From Actinomycetota bacterium (GTDB lineage: Bacteria > Actinomycetota > Acidimicrobiia > Acidimicrobiales > Ilumatobacteraceae): DNA of 42,412 bases. The DNA is taken from the NCBI GenBank assembly GCA_009726095.1, contig WLMZ01000016.1:1-42412 (forward strand), read 5' to 3'. The position numbers were made by a program, and so were the translations under genes. Shown here piece by piece: positions 1-8,221 of the stretch. Position 1 is the first letter of the stretch. Every line of letters begins with the position of its first letter. The notes beneath the pieces are model-generated. The model saw only the letters and a list, made by a program, of their open reading frames with translations, was not told the DNA's origin and did not search any database.

Positions 1-1126
1 CCGGATCGATACCCGACTGATCTGCGACAAGATCGATGATGCGCTCGATCAGATAGCTCGCCTCGGGGCGGCCGGCGCCACGATAGGCAGCCACGGGCGT
101 GGTGTTGGTGACGACATTGCGCCACGAAATCGCCACCTTGGGGATCTTGTAGCAGCCCGCAGCCATCGCCGTGGTCAGCACCGGAAGACCCATGCCCGTT
201 GGGTCGGGGTAGGCACCCTGGTCCTGCGTGACGCGTACGCGCAGCGCAAGCAACTTGCCCTCGTCGTCGTAGGCAACTTCGACATCTTGTTCCTGGGCCC
301 GACCGTGGTACATCAGGACCTGGCACTCGCTGCGGGTCTGGGTGTACTTCACCGGCCGGGAAAGCTTGCGCGACAACGCGCATGCCAGGAAGTACTCCGG
401 CACGAAGTTGATCTTGGCGCCGAAGCCTCCGCCGACATCGGGGGTGATGACCCGGGTCGTGTCCTGAGGAATACCGAAGTAGGCAGCAACGGTGTTGCGA
501 AGGTGGTGCGGCGCCTGGAACGTGGCCCACAGCGTGAGCCCAGAGGGACCCCAGTCGGCGAGGCACGCATTCGGCTCGATCGGCACTGCAGCACAGCGAT
601 TGTTGATGAGGTGCAGCGATGCGGTGTGCGGCGCGGCGGCGAAGTCTGTCGCCAAGTCGTCGACGAACGGCTGGTCGAAAACCGTGTTGCCACCGAGGAT
701 CGAGTGCAGTACCGGAGCGCCCTCGGCGAGAGCCGCGCTAATGCTGGGCGCCGCCGCGATCGACTCGTAATCGACGATGACGAGTTGGGCCGCATCAGCA
801 GCCAGGTACCTGTTCTCGGCCACCACGACCGCTACGGGTTCGCCAACGAAGCGCACCACGTCTGTGGCGAGCAGCGGCCGACCGAGACCCGGGAGCCCCA
901 GCGTTGACAGACCAGCGATGTCCGCCGCTGTCCAGACCGCAAGCACGCCAGGAAGCGCCAGCGCTTCTGCGGTGTGGATGGCGACGATACGGCTATGCGG
1001 CTCGGTAGAGGTGACGAATGCCATCACGACCGTGCCTGCAGGCGTGATGTCATCGACGAACTGACCCCGGCCCGTGATCAGGTTGGGATCTTCCTTGCGC
1101 AGGACTCGCGCACCTATCAACGACAT
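1..1126 (-). CDS. Form II CoxL-like / xanthine-dehydrogenase-family molybdenum hydroxylase large subunit (3' part cut off)
   Basis: Translating the minus strand from the ATG at 1126 gives an uninterrupted 375-residue N-terminal part, beginning MSLIGARVLRKEDPNLITG, that runs off the left edge; family members are about 770-800 residues. Visible hallmarks are GEPVAVVVAE (about 95-104), GGGFGAK (232-238) and AYRGAGRPEA (347-356). The AYRGAGR form of this last motif is typical of form II CoxL and related aldehyde/xanthine-type hydroxylases; true CO dehydrogenase (form I) has AYxCSFR. It should bind the Mo-molybdopterin-cytosine cofactor and hydroxylate an aldehyde or N-heterocycle. A GGAG sits about 7 nt before the ATG. 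It lies 76 nt after the ABC permease on the same strand, so it may belong to that operon. The FAD and 2Fe-2S subunits are not seen and would have to lie beyond the left edge. The substrate is unknown. Confidence 0.88.
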   Translation of the reverse strand, partial: MSLIGARVLRKEDPNLITGRGQFVDDITPAGTVVMAFVTSTEPHSRIVAIHTAEALALPGVLAVWTAADIAGLSTLGLPGLGRPLLATDVVRFVGEPVAVVVAENRYLAADAAQLVIVDYESIAAAPSISAALAEGAPVLHSILGGNTVFDQPFVDDLATDFAAAPHTASLHLINNRCAAVPIEPNACLADWGPSGLTLWATFQAPHHLRNTVAAYFGIPQDTTRVITPDVGGGFGAKINFVPEYFLACALSRKLSRPVKYTQTRSECQVLMYHGRAQEQDVEVAYDDEGKLLALRVRVTQDQGAYPDPTGMGLPVLTTAMAAGCYKIPKVAISWRNVVTNTTPVAAYRGAGRPEASYLIERIIDLVADQSGIDP

Positions 1127-1202
1127 CTCGTCTCCTCACTCATGCTCACACGAATATTGGCAATGTACAGATGTTCCGGTCCGGCAATACAGTCGCAGCT
1201 CA

Positions 1203-2255
1203 TCACGATGCATCTGCAGCATCGTGTTGGCGCCGACGGGCCGCCAGGCGAATGGTCCGGCGCTCGAGCAACTTGGACATACCGACTGCGATGATGAGCG
1301 CCAAGCCGAAGAAGAGTTGGTTGAGCCAGCGATAGCTCTGCAGCGCCAACTCGACGCCCTTCACCAGCGACAGCAGCACCCAGACGGCGGCGACGGTACC
1401 CCACACGTTGAATCGACCCTTGAACTGGGTGGAGCCAAGGAAGGCCGCAGCGAATGCAGACAGCAGGAACGGACCGCCCGTGTTGGCATTACCGGCGCCA
1501 ACTCCGGCGGTCTGGATGACACCTGCGATACCGGCAACGAGCGCGCTGGTCATGAGCGCAGCGAACGTGTACCGGTTCGTCTGGACACCGGCGAGGCGGG
1601 CGGCCTCGCGATTGTCACCTGTGGCCTGGAGGTACCGACCGATCGGCGTGTGCTCGATGACGTACCACACCACCAGTGCGATCACGATGAGGTAGATCAC
1701 CTTGGCCTGGATACCAAAGACGATCTCACTGCGGGCGAGGTCCTTGAAGTTGTTCGGCAGGCCGGTGATCTGAATACCACCGGAACGCCATTCTGCATAG
1801 GCCGTCAGCACGGCGCCCACACCAAGGGTTGCGATGAACGAGTCAATGCCAACTTTCACCACGAGCACGCCGTTGAGTACCCCGGCGATGAGCGCGACGA
1901 CGATCGCCGCAGCAATCGCCGGATAAATGGACCAGCCCTTGTCGACGACAAGCCACGACGACGTAATGGCAGAAGCGCTCATGACGCCGGCGATCGACAG
2001 GTCGAATGCACCGGTGAGCAGGGGGACACACAGTCCGACAGCGACGATGGCCGGCACGACGAACGAAATGTTGAGCACCGACTTGTGCGTGACCCACGAA
2101 AACCACAGATGGGGGATCCAGATCGCAAACAAGAGAAAGCCAGCGCCGTAGATGTAGACGATCGAAGCGCGCGAGGGAGACAACCTGCTGAACGCAGATC
2201 GACGCGAGCCCCCGGGTGCGTGACCGGGGATTGACTCCACCGCGTCTGCTGTCAT
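1203..2255 (-). CDS. RbsC-like sugar-type ABC transporter permease
   Basis: A 350-residue polytopic membrane protein of the BPD_transp_2/RbsC family (carbohydrate uptake type 2). About eight to ten hydrophobic segments are evident from residue 32 on. The family motif around TGAFDLSIAGVMS (about 81-93) matches the conserved D-L-S-x-G loop of RbsC. It would form a homodimeric membrane channel with the neighbouring ATPase and lipoprotein. The gene is third in the minus-strand order lipoprotein, ATPase, permease, 31 nt after the ATPase stop. The C-terminus is Arg-rich (RRTIRLAARRR), consistent with a cytoplasmic tail. The family mostly imports ribose, xylose or galactose, but also autoinducer-2, myo-inositol, erythritol and other small polyols, so the substrate cannot be fixed from the sequence. 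Confidence 0.93.
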   Translation of the reverse strand: MTADAVESIPGHAPGGSRRSAFSRLSPSRASIVYIYGAGFLLFAIWIPHLWFSWVTHKSVLNISFVVPAIVAVGLCVPLLTGAFDLSIAGVMSASAITSSWLVVDKGWSIYPAIAAAIVVALIAGVLNGVLVVKVGIDSFIATLGVGAVLTAYAEWRSGGIQITGLPNNFKDLARSEIVFGIQAKVIYLIVIALVVWYVIEHTPIGRYLQATGDNREAARLAGVQTNRYTFAALMTSALVAGIAGVIQTAGVGAGNANTGGPFLLSAFAAAFLGSTQFKGRFNVWGTVAAVWVLLSLVKGVELALQSYRWLNQLFFGLALIIAVGMSKLLERRTIRLAARRRQHDAADAS

Positions 2256-2286
2256 GTGAGTGCCCTATCTGCTGTGGGTAGTTGGT

Positions 2287-3807
2287 TCATCGCAGCAGCT
2301 GCTGCACGATTGATTCTGCTGACAGCGCTGAGCCATGCAGCTCGGCAATCGGGCGGCCATTGGCCAGCACGATGACGCGATCGCAGATGGCGGCCAATTC
2401 CTCGGCCTCGGAGGAGCACACGACCAGCCCCATCCCCTCGGCGGCGGCTCGACTGAGCAGCCCGTAGATCGTGCTCTTGGCCCCCACGTCGACGCCCTGC
2501 GTCGGCTCGTCGAGCACCAGGATCGATGGCGTGGTCCGCAGCCAGCGGGCGATGACAGCCTTTTGCTGGTTGCCGCCGCTGAGCGTGTCGAAGAGGCGCT
2601 CGGGCTCGGCGGGGCGCAGCTCGACGCGATCAGCCCACTGGGCGACTTCGGAGCGTTCGAGCCGACGCGAGAGGCGGCCGCGCAACATCAGCGGGCGAAG
2701 ACGAGCAAGGCTGATGTTCTCGCGAATGGTCTGGTGGCCGATGGACCCGTAGCGTTTCCGTTCGGCCGGCACCAGGGCCATACCCGCGCACATGGCCTCA
2801 TGCGGGTCTGCCGGCACAGGGTTGCCCTTGATGCTGATGGTGCCAGCGGCTCGGTGCCTCGCCCCGAAAAGCAGGTTGGGTAGTTCGTCGCGGCCTGACC
2901 CGACGAGCCCGGCGAAGCCAACGATCTCGCCGGCATGAACCGTGAGATTGAGTGCCTCGAGCCGGTCGCCCCACAGGTTGCGTACTTCCATCACGGGTTG
3001 CCCGGCGTGCTCGTGCTCGTGCAGCCCGATCTCGTCCAGAGCCCGCCCGACGATGAGCTCGATGAGCGATTCGTGGGTCAGGTCAGCAACCGCTCCAGAC
3101 GCAACCACCTTGCCGTCGCGAAGGACCGTGTAGTCGTCGGCGATCTCGAACACTTCGTCGATGCGGTGCGAGACAAAGACGACCCCGGCGCCGCGATCGC
3201 GGATCTTGCGGACAGCCTCGAAGAGATGCAGCACGTCGAGGCGGGCCATTGCCGCTGTTGGCTCATCGAGGATCAGCAGACCGCCGCCATCGTCATCCCA
3301 GCCCTCGAGGGCTCGGGCAAGAGCCACGAGCGCACGTTCCGATGGCGTGAGCATGCCGACAGGCATGCGGACGTCGAATGTCGCTCCGATGGTGGCCAGG
3401 TGAGCGGTGGCCCGAGCGATTTCTTCCTTCCAACGCACCCGGCCAAGAAAGCCGGTGCGGAACCCACGCCCAAGTGCCAGATTCTCAACGGAGTTGAGCG
3501 AGTTGACCAGACCGAGGTCCTGGTGCATGACATGGATTCGTTCGGCGCGTCCACCCGCACCGCCAACCAGATCGAGATCCTCGCCGAGCAACGTCGCCTT
3601 CGCGCCGTCATCGGCACGGTGGTAGCCGGCGAGGATCTTGATCAGGGTCGATTTACCCGACCCGTTTTGCCCGACAAGGGCATGAACCCGCCCCGGCTTG
3701 ACGACGATTGACGCGTGATCGAGTGCGACCTGACCGGGAAAGGTTTTTGACACCGTCTCCACGTTCAGTACTGCAGCGTCGATCATGAGCGCTGATTCGT
3801 TCGTCAT
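2287..3807 (-). CDS. RbsA-like ABC transporter ATP-binding protein with two nucleotide-binding domains
   Basis: A 506-residue tandem-NBD protein, the usual length for RbsA/MglA/XylG. The first domain has Walker A GQNGSGKST (about 46-54) and Walker B LLILDEPTAAM, but a diverged signature, LTPSERALVALARAL, in place of LSGGQ. The second domain lacks a normal Walker A (GLVGSGRDEL instead, as is usual in this family), and has a good signature, LSGGNQQKAVIARWL, and Walker B LDEPTQGVDVG. It would power import through the RbsC-like permease. It starts 24 nt after the lipoprotein stop, so the three genes are almost certainly one operon. Confidence 0.95.
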   Translation of the reverse strand: MTNESALMIDAAVLNVETVSKTFPGQVALDHASIVVKPGRVHALVGQNGSGKSTLIKILAGYHRADDGAKATLLGEDLDLVGGAGGRAERIHVMHQDLGLVNSLNSVENLALGRGFRTGFLGRVRWKEEIARATAHLATIGATFDVRMPVGMLTPSERALVALARALEGWDDDGGGLLILDEPTAAMARLDVLHLFEAVRKIRDRGAGVVFVSHRIDEVFEIADDYTVLRDGKVVASGAVADLTHESLIELIVGRALDEIGLHEHEHAGQPVMEVRNLWGDRLEALNLTVHAGEIVGFAGLVGSGRDELPNLLFGARHRAAGTISIKGNPVPADPHEAMCAGMALVPAERKRYGSIGHQTIRENISLARLRPLMLRGRLSRRLERSEVAQWADRVELRPAEPERLFDTLSGGNQQKAVIARWLRTTPSILVLDEPTQGVDVGAKSTIYGLLSRAAAEGMGLVVCSSEAEELAAICDRVIVLANGRPIAELHGSALSAESIVQQLLR

Positions 3808-3831
3808 ACCGGGGCGGGCCTCAGCCGAGTC

Positions 3832-5067
3832 TCAGCCCAAGGTCCACAGGGACTTGAACAGATCCTGGTATCCATCGATGCCGGACCATGCGGTCGTCGG
3901 ATCGGAGATGTCAGCCTTCTGCAGGATCTTCAACGGCACGCCAGCGATGGCGATGTCGGGGTGACCCGAGATGGTGGTCAACGGGCGGGGTGCGAACGCC
4001 CCGGTGCTCTGACCAGCGATTGCACGCAGGCCAGCGTCGATTGCACGCCAGCCGAGGAAGCCGGTGGGCAGGCCAACATCTGCGACCTGCAGCGAAGCAT
4101 CGGAGATGAGCTGGTAGTTGGCGGGCGTTCCAGCCTGCGAGATTGCCGGGACACTCACGTTGATGCCCTTGAGCGCATCAGGCATGCCGAGCAACATGTC
4201 GCCGAAACCGGTGACGAGGAAGTTGATCGACGCATCCTTCTGGAACTCGCTGACAGCAGCCGAGATGTGCTCGCCGGCGATGAGCTGATCGACGGTGAAG
4301 TCGAGCCCATTGACCTTGCAGTCTGGGCAGACGGAAGCCATCTCAGCCTTGAAGCCTTCGGACTCGAGACCCAGCACTGGGAACTGCGGGATGTTGAGGA
4401 ACAACACGTTCGCCTTGCCCTTGGTCTGCGCCGTGACATAGTCGGCCATCAACACGCCGTTGAAGTAGTAGTCGTCACCGGTGACGAGGTTGGCGGCGAG
4501 ACCCGGAGCCTGGTAGGGCTCGGGCATCGACCATGCGACGACCGGGATCTTCTTGGCGTTCAGCTCGGCCAGCGAGGCTTCGAACCACGCACGGGGGTTA
4601 CCCGACGTGAGCACCATGTCAGGGTTGGACTGAACGGCGGCCTGGAAGGCGGCCTGCACCGTGTCAGCGGTGTCCTGGGTGGTGAAGATCTGCAGCGTGC
4701 CGCCGATGGCGTCGACCGCCTCGACGATGCCCTTCTTGATGGCCTCGCACACGGGAACCGAACACTGCACGTAGGCAACCTTCAAGCCCTTGGGAGCGTT
4801 GACCTTCTCGGTGAGACCGAGATCCTTCAGCGTCTTGCTGAACTCTTCGACGCGGCCCTCAGCGAGCGACAGCCCTGTGAGCTCGCCACCGGTGGCGGTG
4901 CCAGCGGTCGTGCCGGCAGTGGTGCCAGCGGTCGTGCCAGCGGTGGTACCAGCAGTGGTACCAGCGTCTGGCGTCGTGGACGGGCTGGCCTTGTCGCTAC
5001 TGCACGCAGCGACCGACAAACCCATGACCGACACCGCTGCGAACGCGATGAGTCGTTTCGATAACAT
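3832..5067 (-). CDS. Periplasmic-binding-protein-like substrate-binding lipoprotein of the sugar-type ABC importer
   Basis: A 411-residue protein with a lipoprotein signal peptide. A basic n-region (MLSKR) and hydrophobic core end in the lipobox LSVAAC, so the mature protein should start at lipidated Cys22. Residues of about 27-60 form a low-complexity linker with repeated Thr-Thr-Ala-Gly units, presumably a flexible tether to the membrane or cell wall. The rest resembles the type 1 periplasmic-binding fold of the ribose/galactose family: a beta strand GLKVAYVQCS, later VLTSGN and VVAWSMPEP. It captures the ligand for the ATPase and permease encoded immediately downstream. An inverted repeat overlapping a promoter-like sequence lies directly upstream (5110-5164). 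The ligand is not predictable; close homologues would need to be compared. Confidence 0.9.
   Translation of the reverse strand: MLSKRLIAFAAVSVMGLSVAACSSDKASPSTTPDAGTTAGTTAGTTAGTTAGTTAGTATGGELTGLSLAEGRVEEFSKTLKDLGLTEKVNAPKGLKVAYVQCSVPVCEAIKKGIVEAVDAIGGTLQIFTTQDTADTVQAAFQAAVQSNPDMVLTSGNPRAWFEASLAELNAKKIPVVAWSMPEPYQAPGLAANLVTGDDYYFNGVLMADYVTAQTKGKANVLFLNIPQFPVLGLESEGFKAEMASVCPDCKVNGLDFTVDQLIAGEHISAAVSEFQKDASINFLVTGFGDMLLGMPDALKGINVSVPAISQAGTPANYQLISDASLQVADVGLPTGFLGWRAIDAGLRAIAGQSTGAFAPRPLTTISGHPDIAIAGVPLKILQKADISDPTTAWSGIDGYQDLFKSLWTLG
4898..4969. repeat. Six tandem 12-bp units inside the lipoprotein gene
   Basis: Six imperfect copies of GTGCCAGCGGTC/GTG run head to tail in frame. On the coding (minus) strand they encode the Thr-Thr-Ala-Gly linker after the lipobox. 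Because the unit is a multiple of 3, copy-number change would lengthen or shorten the tether without a frameshift. Confidence 0.85.
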
Positions 5068-5109
5068 TCATTTCCCCCTTGGTTGAAGGCGAGAGACCCG
5101 CCAGGTTGC

Positions 5110-5164
5110 ATTGTAAGCATAAACCGGCTCTAGTCGTCAACTTGCTCACGACGCCTAGAGCCGG
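5110..5164 (-). promoter_or_regulatory. Promoter-like sequence overlapped by a 15-bp-arm inverted repeat upstream of the ABC operon
   Basis: Arms CCGGCTCTAGTCGTC (5124-5138) and GACGCCTAGAGCCGG (5150-5164) are complementary at 14 of 15 positions around an 11-nt loop. Read on the minus strand, TTGACG (5140-5135) and TACAAT (5115-5110) look like -35 and -10 boxes with a 19-nt spacer, 43 nt from the lipoprotein start at 5067. The repeat covers the -35 and most of the spacer, as a repressor operator would. The alternative is a terminator for the SDR gene ending at 5179; there is only a short T-run (TTTATG) after the stem, so the operator reading is preferred. Confidence 0.55.
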
Positions 5165-5178
5165 CAATTCTTCGCGGT

Positions 5179-6021
5179 TCAGCGCGACATCTGACCGCAG
5201 TCCACCGGGATGATTGCCCCGGTGATCATGTCGGCGTTATCGCTGGCGAGGAACAGCACCATGTCGGTGATGTGCTGCACTTCCGCACGCCACTTGAGAC
5301 CGGGCATGTTGCCTCCCGAAGAGAACATCTCGAACGCTTCGTCCATCGTCACGCCAGCTTCGGGCGCCAGACCGAGCACCATGCCAGATCCCTGACCGAT
5401 GCCAGGCTTGATGGTGGCGGGGCAGATCGAGTTCACGTTGATGTTGAACTCGCTCAGCTCCATCGCCCACGAGGTGGTCAGGCCGTTGATCGCGTGCTTT
5501 GCTGCGACGTAGTGCGACAGCATTGCGTGGCCAGAACCGGTGACCGCCGACGAGATGTTGATGATCTTGCCCGATCCCCGGCCGATCATGTTGTCCACGG
5601 CGTACTTGGTGACGTAGATCGCACCCTTGACGATGGTGTCGATCACGGCATGCATCGTTGACGAGCGCATCTTGTGGATCGGGTCGAGCGCCGCAACGCC
5701 GGCATTGTTGACGATGACATCGATACGGCCGCCGAAGAGATCGAGCGCCTTTTCGACGGAGGCCTTGACCTGCGCCTCGTCGCGAATGTCGCACGGAAGG
5801 GGGATACACCGCTGGCCCCGCTCCTCGATGGCCTTGACGGTGGCAGCCATCGTCTCCGGCGTGCCCAACGGATAGATATCCGGGATGGGCTCGGTGATGT
5901 CAATCGCAGCGATATTGCAGCCCGCCTCGGCGAATGCCTTGGCATGGCTGAACCCCTGGCCCTTGCTCGCCCCGGTGATCAGAACATTCTTGCCTTCGAG
6001 ACCACGAAGTTCGACTCCCAT
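5179..6021 (-). CDS. Mycofactocin-coupled-type short-chain dehydrogenase (carveol-dehydrogenase-like)
   Basis: A 280-residue SDR. The glycine-rich motif is TGASKGQGFSHA; the G-Q-G-x-S-H form and the following AIDITEPI and YPLGTPETMAATVKAIE segments are characteristic of the mycofactocin-dependent SDR group whose prototype is carveol dehydrogenase. Also seen are NNAG, the catalytic Ser in ISSAV and YVAAK for Tyr/Lys. In that group the NAD is non-exchangeable and electrons leave through the redox peptide mycofactocin. The start at 6021 is chosen because an MGVELRGLEGK start gives the normal N-terminus and has a GGGGG stretch about 9 nt upstream; an upstream in-frame ATG at 6069 would add 16 atypical residues. 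It precedes the ABC operon by 111 nt. Substrates of the group are mostly secondary alcohols of terpenoids, steroids and other hydrophobic alcohols. Confidence 0.88.
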   Translation of the reverse strand: MGVELRGLEGKNVLITGASKGQGFSHAKAFAEAGCNIAAIDITEPIPDIYPLGTPETMAATVKAIEERGQRCIPLPCDIRDEAQVKASVEKALDLFGGRIDVIVNNAGVAALDPIHKMRSSTMHAVIDTIVKGAIYVTKYAVDNMIGRGSGKIINISSAVTGSGHAMLSHYVAAKHAINGLTTSWAMELSEFNINVNSICPATIKPGIGQGSGMVLGLAPEAGVTMDEAFEMFSSGGNMPGLKWRAEVQHITDMVLFLASDNADMITGAIIPVDCGQMSR

Positions 6022-6125
6022 GGTGATGTACCCCCTGCTTGTATGGATTGTGAATTCAACTGCGACCACCCGATGGTTGGGCGTCGTTAGCTACCTTACT
6101 ACGTGTGCCTCCGGCGCAGAACCCC

Positions 6126-6872
6126 TCATACCCCCAGCGGACGACCGCCGTCGACAGCAATGATTGCACCTGTTGTCGAGCGAAGCATCAGTGCCGCCTC
6201 CACCGCGTCGGCGACATCGACCGGCGTCGCCAATCTACCCAACGGCGTTGCGGCCCTTTGGGCAGCGAGCAGTTCTGTGGGCATGGAAGCAGCGTATTCG
6301 CCCTCGACCCACCCAGGCGAGACGGACAGCACGCGGACGGCAGGCGCCAAGGCCCGAGCGAGCGAGCGGGTCATGGAATCAACCGCTGCCTTCGATGCGC
6401 AGTACGCCACGTTGCTTCCGAGACCGGTGACACCCGCAACCGAGGAGATGTTGATGACCACTCCCCCATCACCGGCTGCCAGCATGGTCTGGAACGCGCG
6501 AACGGTTGCGAACGAACCCCGCCAGTTCACACGGAAGATCTGATCGATCAACTCGTCATCGAGCGACTCGAGATCGGCGTGCGGAACGGGCCTTGTCACA
6601 CCTGCTGCGTTGATCAGGACATCGACTCGTCCATAGGTTGCGGCCGTCAGCGCAGCAAGCGCAGCAAGCGCTGACGAATCGTCGACCCGGGCCCGCACGG
6701 CGAGGTGTCCAGCACCGGGAAGTGAGCCCGCAAGGGCCTCGGCCCGTTCAAGCCTTTCAGCGACACAGACCACCACGCTTGCGCCGAGGGTGGCCAATCG
6801 CCGGCAGATTTCCGAACCAATGCCGCCACCGCCACCGGTGACGACTGCGACCCGACCAGCGAGATCGATCAC
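6126..6872 (-). CDS. Short-chain dehydrogenase/reductase coupled to the HpsN-like gene
   Basis: A 248-residue classical SDR with TGGGGGIG near the N-terminus, INAAG, ISSVAG (Ser) and YCASK (Tyr/Lys), ending in the usual IAVDGG. I chose the GTG at 6872 because it overlaps the stop of the preceding gene in a GTGA arrangement, which implies translational coupling, and yields a normal SDR N-terminus ([14 protein letters not shown]). It should use NAD(P) to oxidise an alcohol or reduce a ketone. Its tight pairing with an HpsN-like dehydrogenase recalls sulfopropanediol clusters (hpsN with SDR genes hpsO and hpsP), but SDR sequence alone does not give the substrate. Confidence 0.88.
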   Translation of the reverse strand: MIDLAGRVAVVTGGGGGIGSEICRRLATLGASVVVCVAERLERAEALAGSLPGAGHLAVRARVDDSSALAALAALTAATYGRVDVLINAAGVTRPVPHADLESLDDELIDQIFRVNWRGSFATVRAFQTMLAAGDGGVVINISSVAGVTGLGSNVAYCASKAAVDSMTRSLARALAPAVRVLSVSPGWVEGEYAASMPTELLAAQRAATPLGRLATPVDVADAVEAALMLRSTTGAIIAVDGGRPLGV

Positions 6873-8143
6873 GGGGCGGGCGTCCCGTACCGGCGAACCC
6901 GAAGATCGGCCTGTTCCTTGTGGCCCCAGAAACGCTCGATAGCGCACAAACGCGACCCGTAGGAGCCAATGAGTGCACTGGCCTCGGGCGTGCAGCGCTG
7001 ATAGGTGACGGTCTTGATGAACTTGCCGACCCACAGGCCGCCGGTGAAGCGTCCGGCCCGGCGTGTCGGCAGCGTGTGGTTGGTGCCGATGACCTTGTCG
7101 CCATACGACACGTTTGTCTCCGGCCCCAGGAACAGTGCACCGTAGTTGCGGAGCCGTTCGAGGTACCACTGGGGATCCTCGGTGAGGATCTCGACGTGTT
7201 CGTACGCGAGCTCGTCGGACAGCGCTGCTGCCTCCTCATGCGAGTCGACCACAATGACCCGCCCCCAGTCCTGCCATGCAACGCCGGCGACGTCGGCTGT
7301 TGGCAGCACCGTCAGCTGTCGGTCCACCTCGATGACCACAGCCTCGGCGAGATCGCGGTCGAGGCAGATGAGCACGGCCGGCGATGTCGGGCCGTGTTCG
7401 GCCTGACCGAGCAGATCGGTGGCGATCATCTCCGCGTCGGCAGTGTGGTCGGCGATCACCATGACCTCGGTGGGCCCCGCCAACAGGTCGATGCCGACCT
7501 CGCCGAACAACTGTCGTTTGGCCTCGGCCACATAGGCATTCCCGGGACCGACGATCATGTCGACCGGCGCCACGGTCTCGGTGCCGAGCGCCATCATGGC
7601 GACGGCCTGCACCCCACCGATGATGTGGATCTCGTCAGCACCGGCGAGCGCCATCGCAGCAACGGTTTCGCGGGGTGGGACTCCATCCATGGGAGGCGTA
7701 CACGCCACGACGTACTTCACACCGGCCACCTTGGCGGTGAGCACGCTCATGTGCGCCGAGGCAACCATCGGGTAGCGACCACCGGGGACATAACAACCGA
7801 CAGAATCAACAGGGATGTTCTTGTGTCCCAGGAAGACACCCGGGATCGTCTCCACCTCGAGGTCGCTCATCGTGGCCAACTGGGCCTCGGCGAAGCGACG
7901 GATCTGGGTCTGGGCGAACTTGATGTCCTCGAGGGTCTCCGCCGGCACGGAGGCGACGATGTCGTCGATCTCCTGCTGCGACAACCGGAACGAGACCGGC
8001 GACCAGTGATCGAGCCGCTCGCTGAGCGCGCGGACCGCAGCATCGCCGCCGGCACGAACTTCGTCGATCAAACCTTCGACGAGCGCAGAGACCTCTTTGA
8101 GGGAGGCCGCAGCAACTCCCGTTGCGTGCTTGATGACCAGCAT
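6869..8143 (-). CDS. HpsN-like, histidinol-dehydrogenase-fold, Zn/NAD alcohol dehydrogenase
   Basis: A 424-residue member of the HisD superfamily. Predicted zinc ligands are Gln247 and His250 (LLGQAEHGP), Asp349 ([15 protein letters not shown]) and His408 (RFWGHK); the catalytic pair is Glu315-His316 (AYEHVE). Against biosynthetic HisD, the Glu four residues before the zinc Asp, which binds the histidinol amino group, is Val345 here. The segments [19 protein letters not shown] and the stretch [13 protein letters not shown] match my memory of HpsN, the enzyme that oxidises (R)-2,3-dihydroxypropane-1-sulfonate in two steps to (R)-sulfolactate. No his genes are nearby. So it is a catabolic polyol or sulfonate dehydrogenase, most likely HpsN-like; the true substrate could be another small diol. 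AAGGGA precedes the ATG. Confidence 0.85.
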   Translation of the reverse strand: MLVIKHATGVAAASLKEVSALVEGLIDEVRAGGDAAVRALSERLDHWSPVSFRLSQQEIDDIVASVPAETLEDIKFAQTQIRRFAEAQLATMSDLEVETIPGVFLGHKNIPVDSVGCYVPGGRYPMVASAHMSVLTAKVAGVKYVVACTPPMDGVPPRETVAAMALAGADEIHIIGGVQAVAMMALGTETVAPVDMIVGPGNAYVAEAKRQLFGEVGIDLLAGPTEVMVIADHTADAEMIATDLLGQAEHGPTSPAVLICLDRDLAEAVVIEVDRQLTVLPTADVAGVAWQDWGRVIVVDSHEEAAALSDELAYEHVEILTEDPQWYLERLRNYGALFLGPETNVSYGDKVIGTNHTLPTRRAGRFTGGLWVGKFIKTVTYQRCTPEASALIGSYGSRLCAIERFWGHKEQADLRVRRYGTPAP

Positions 8144-8221
8144 GGACGTTCCCTTCCACCCGGCACCGAGACGCAGGGAACACCTCCCCGCACAGGTCAG
8201 CCGTCGTGTGACAGTGCACGA

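Noticed and set aside
1..1126. Form I carbon monoxide dehydrogenase large subunit
   Set aside because: The active-site loop is AYRGAGR, not the AYxCSFR required for CO oxidation.
1074..2234. 386-residue open frame on the plus strand across the permease gene
   Set aside because: It is the complement of a clear permease; its product is charged, low-complexity and without any recognisable motif, as usual for antisense frames in high-GC DNA.
6869..8143. Biosynthetic histidinol dehydrogenase
   Set aside because: The histidinol-binding Glu is Val345, no his genes are nearby and the sequence follows the HpsN pattern.
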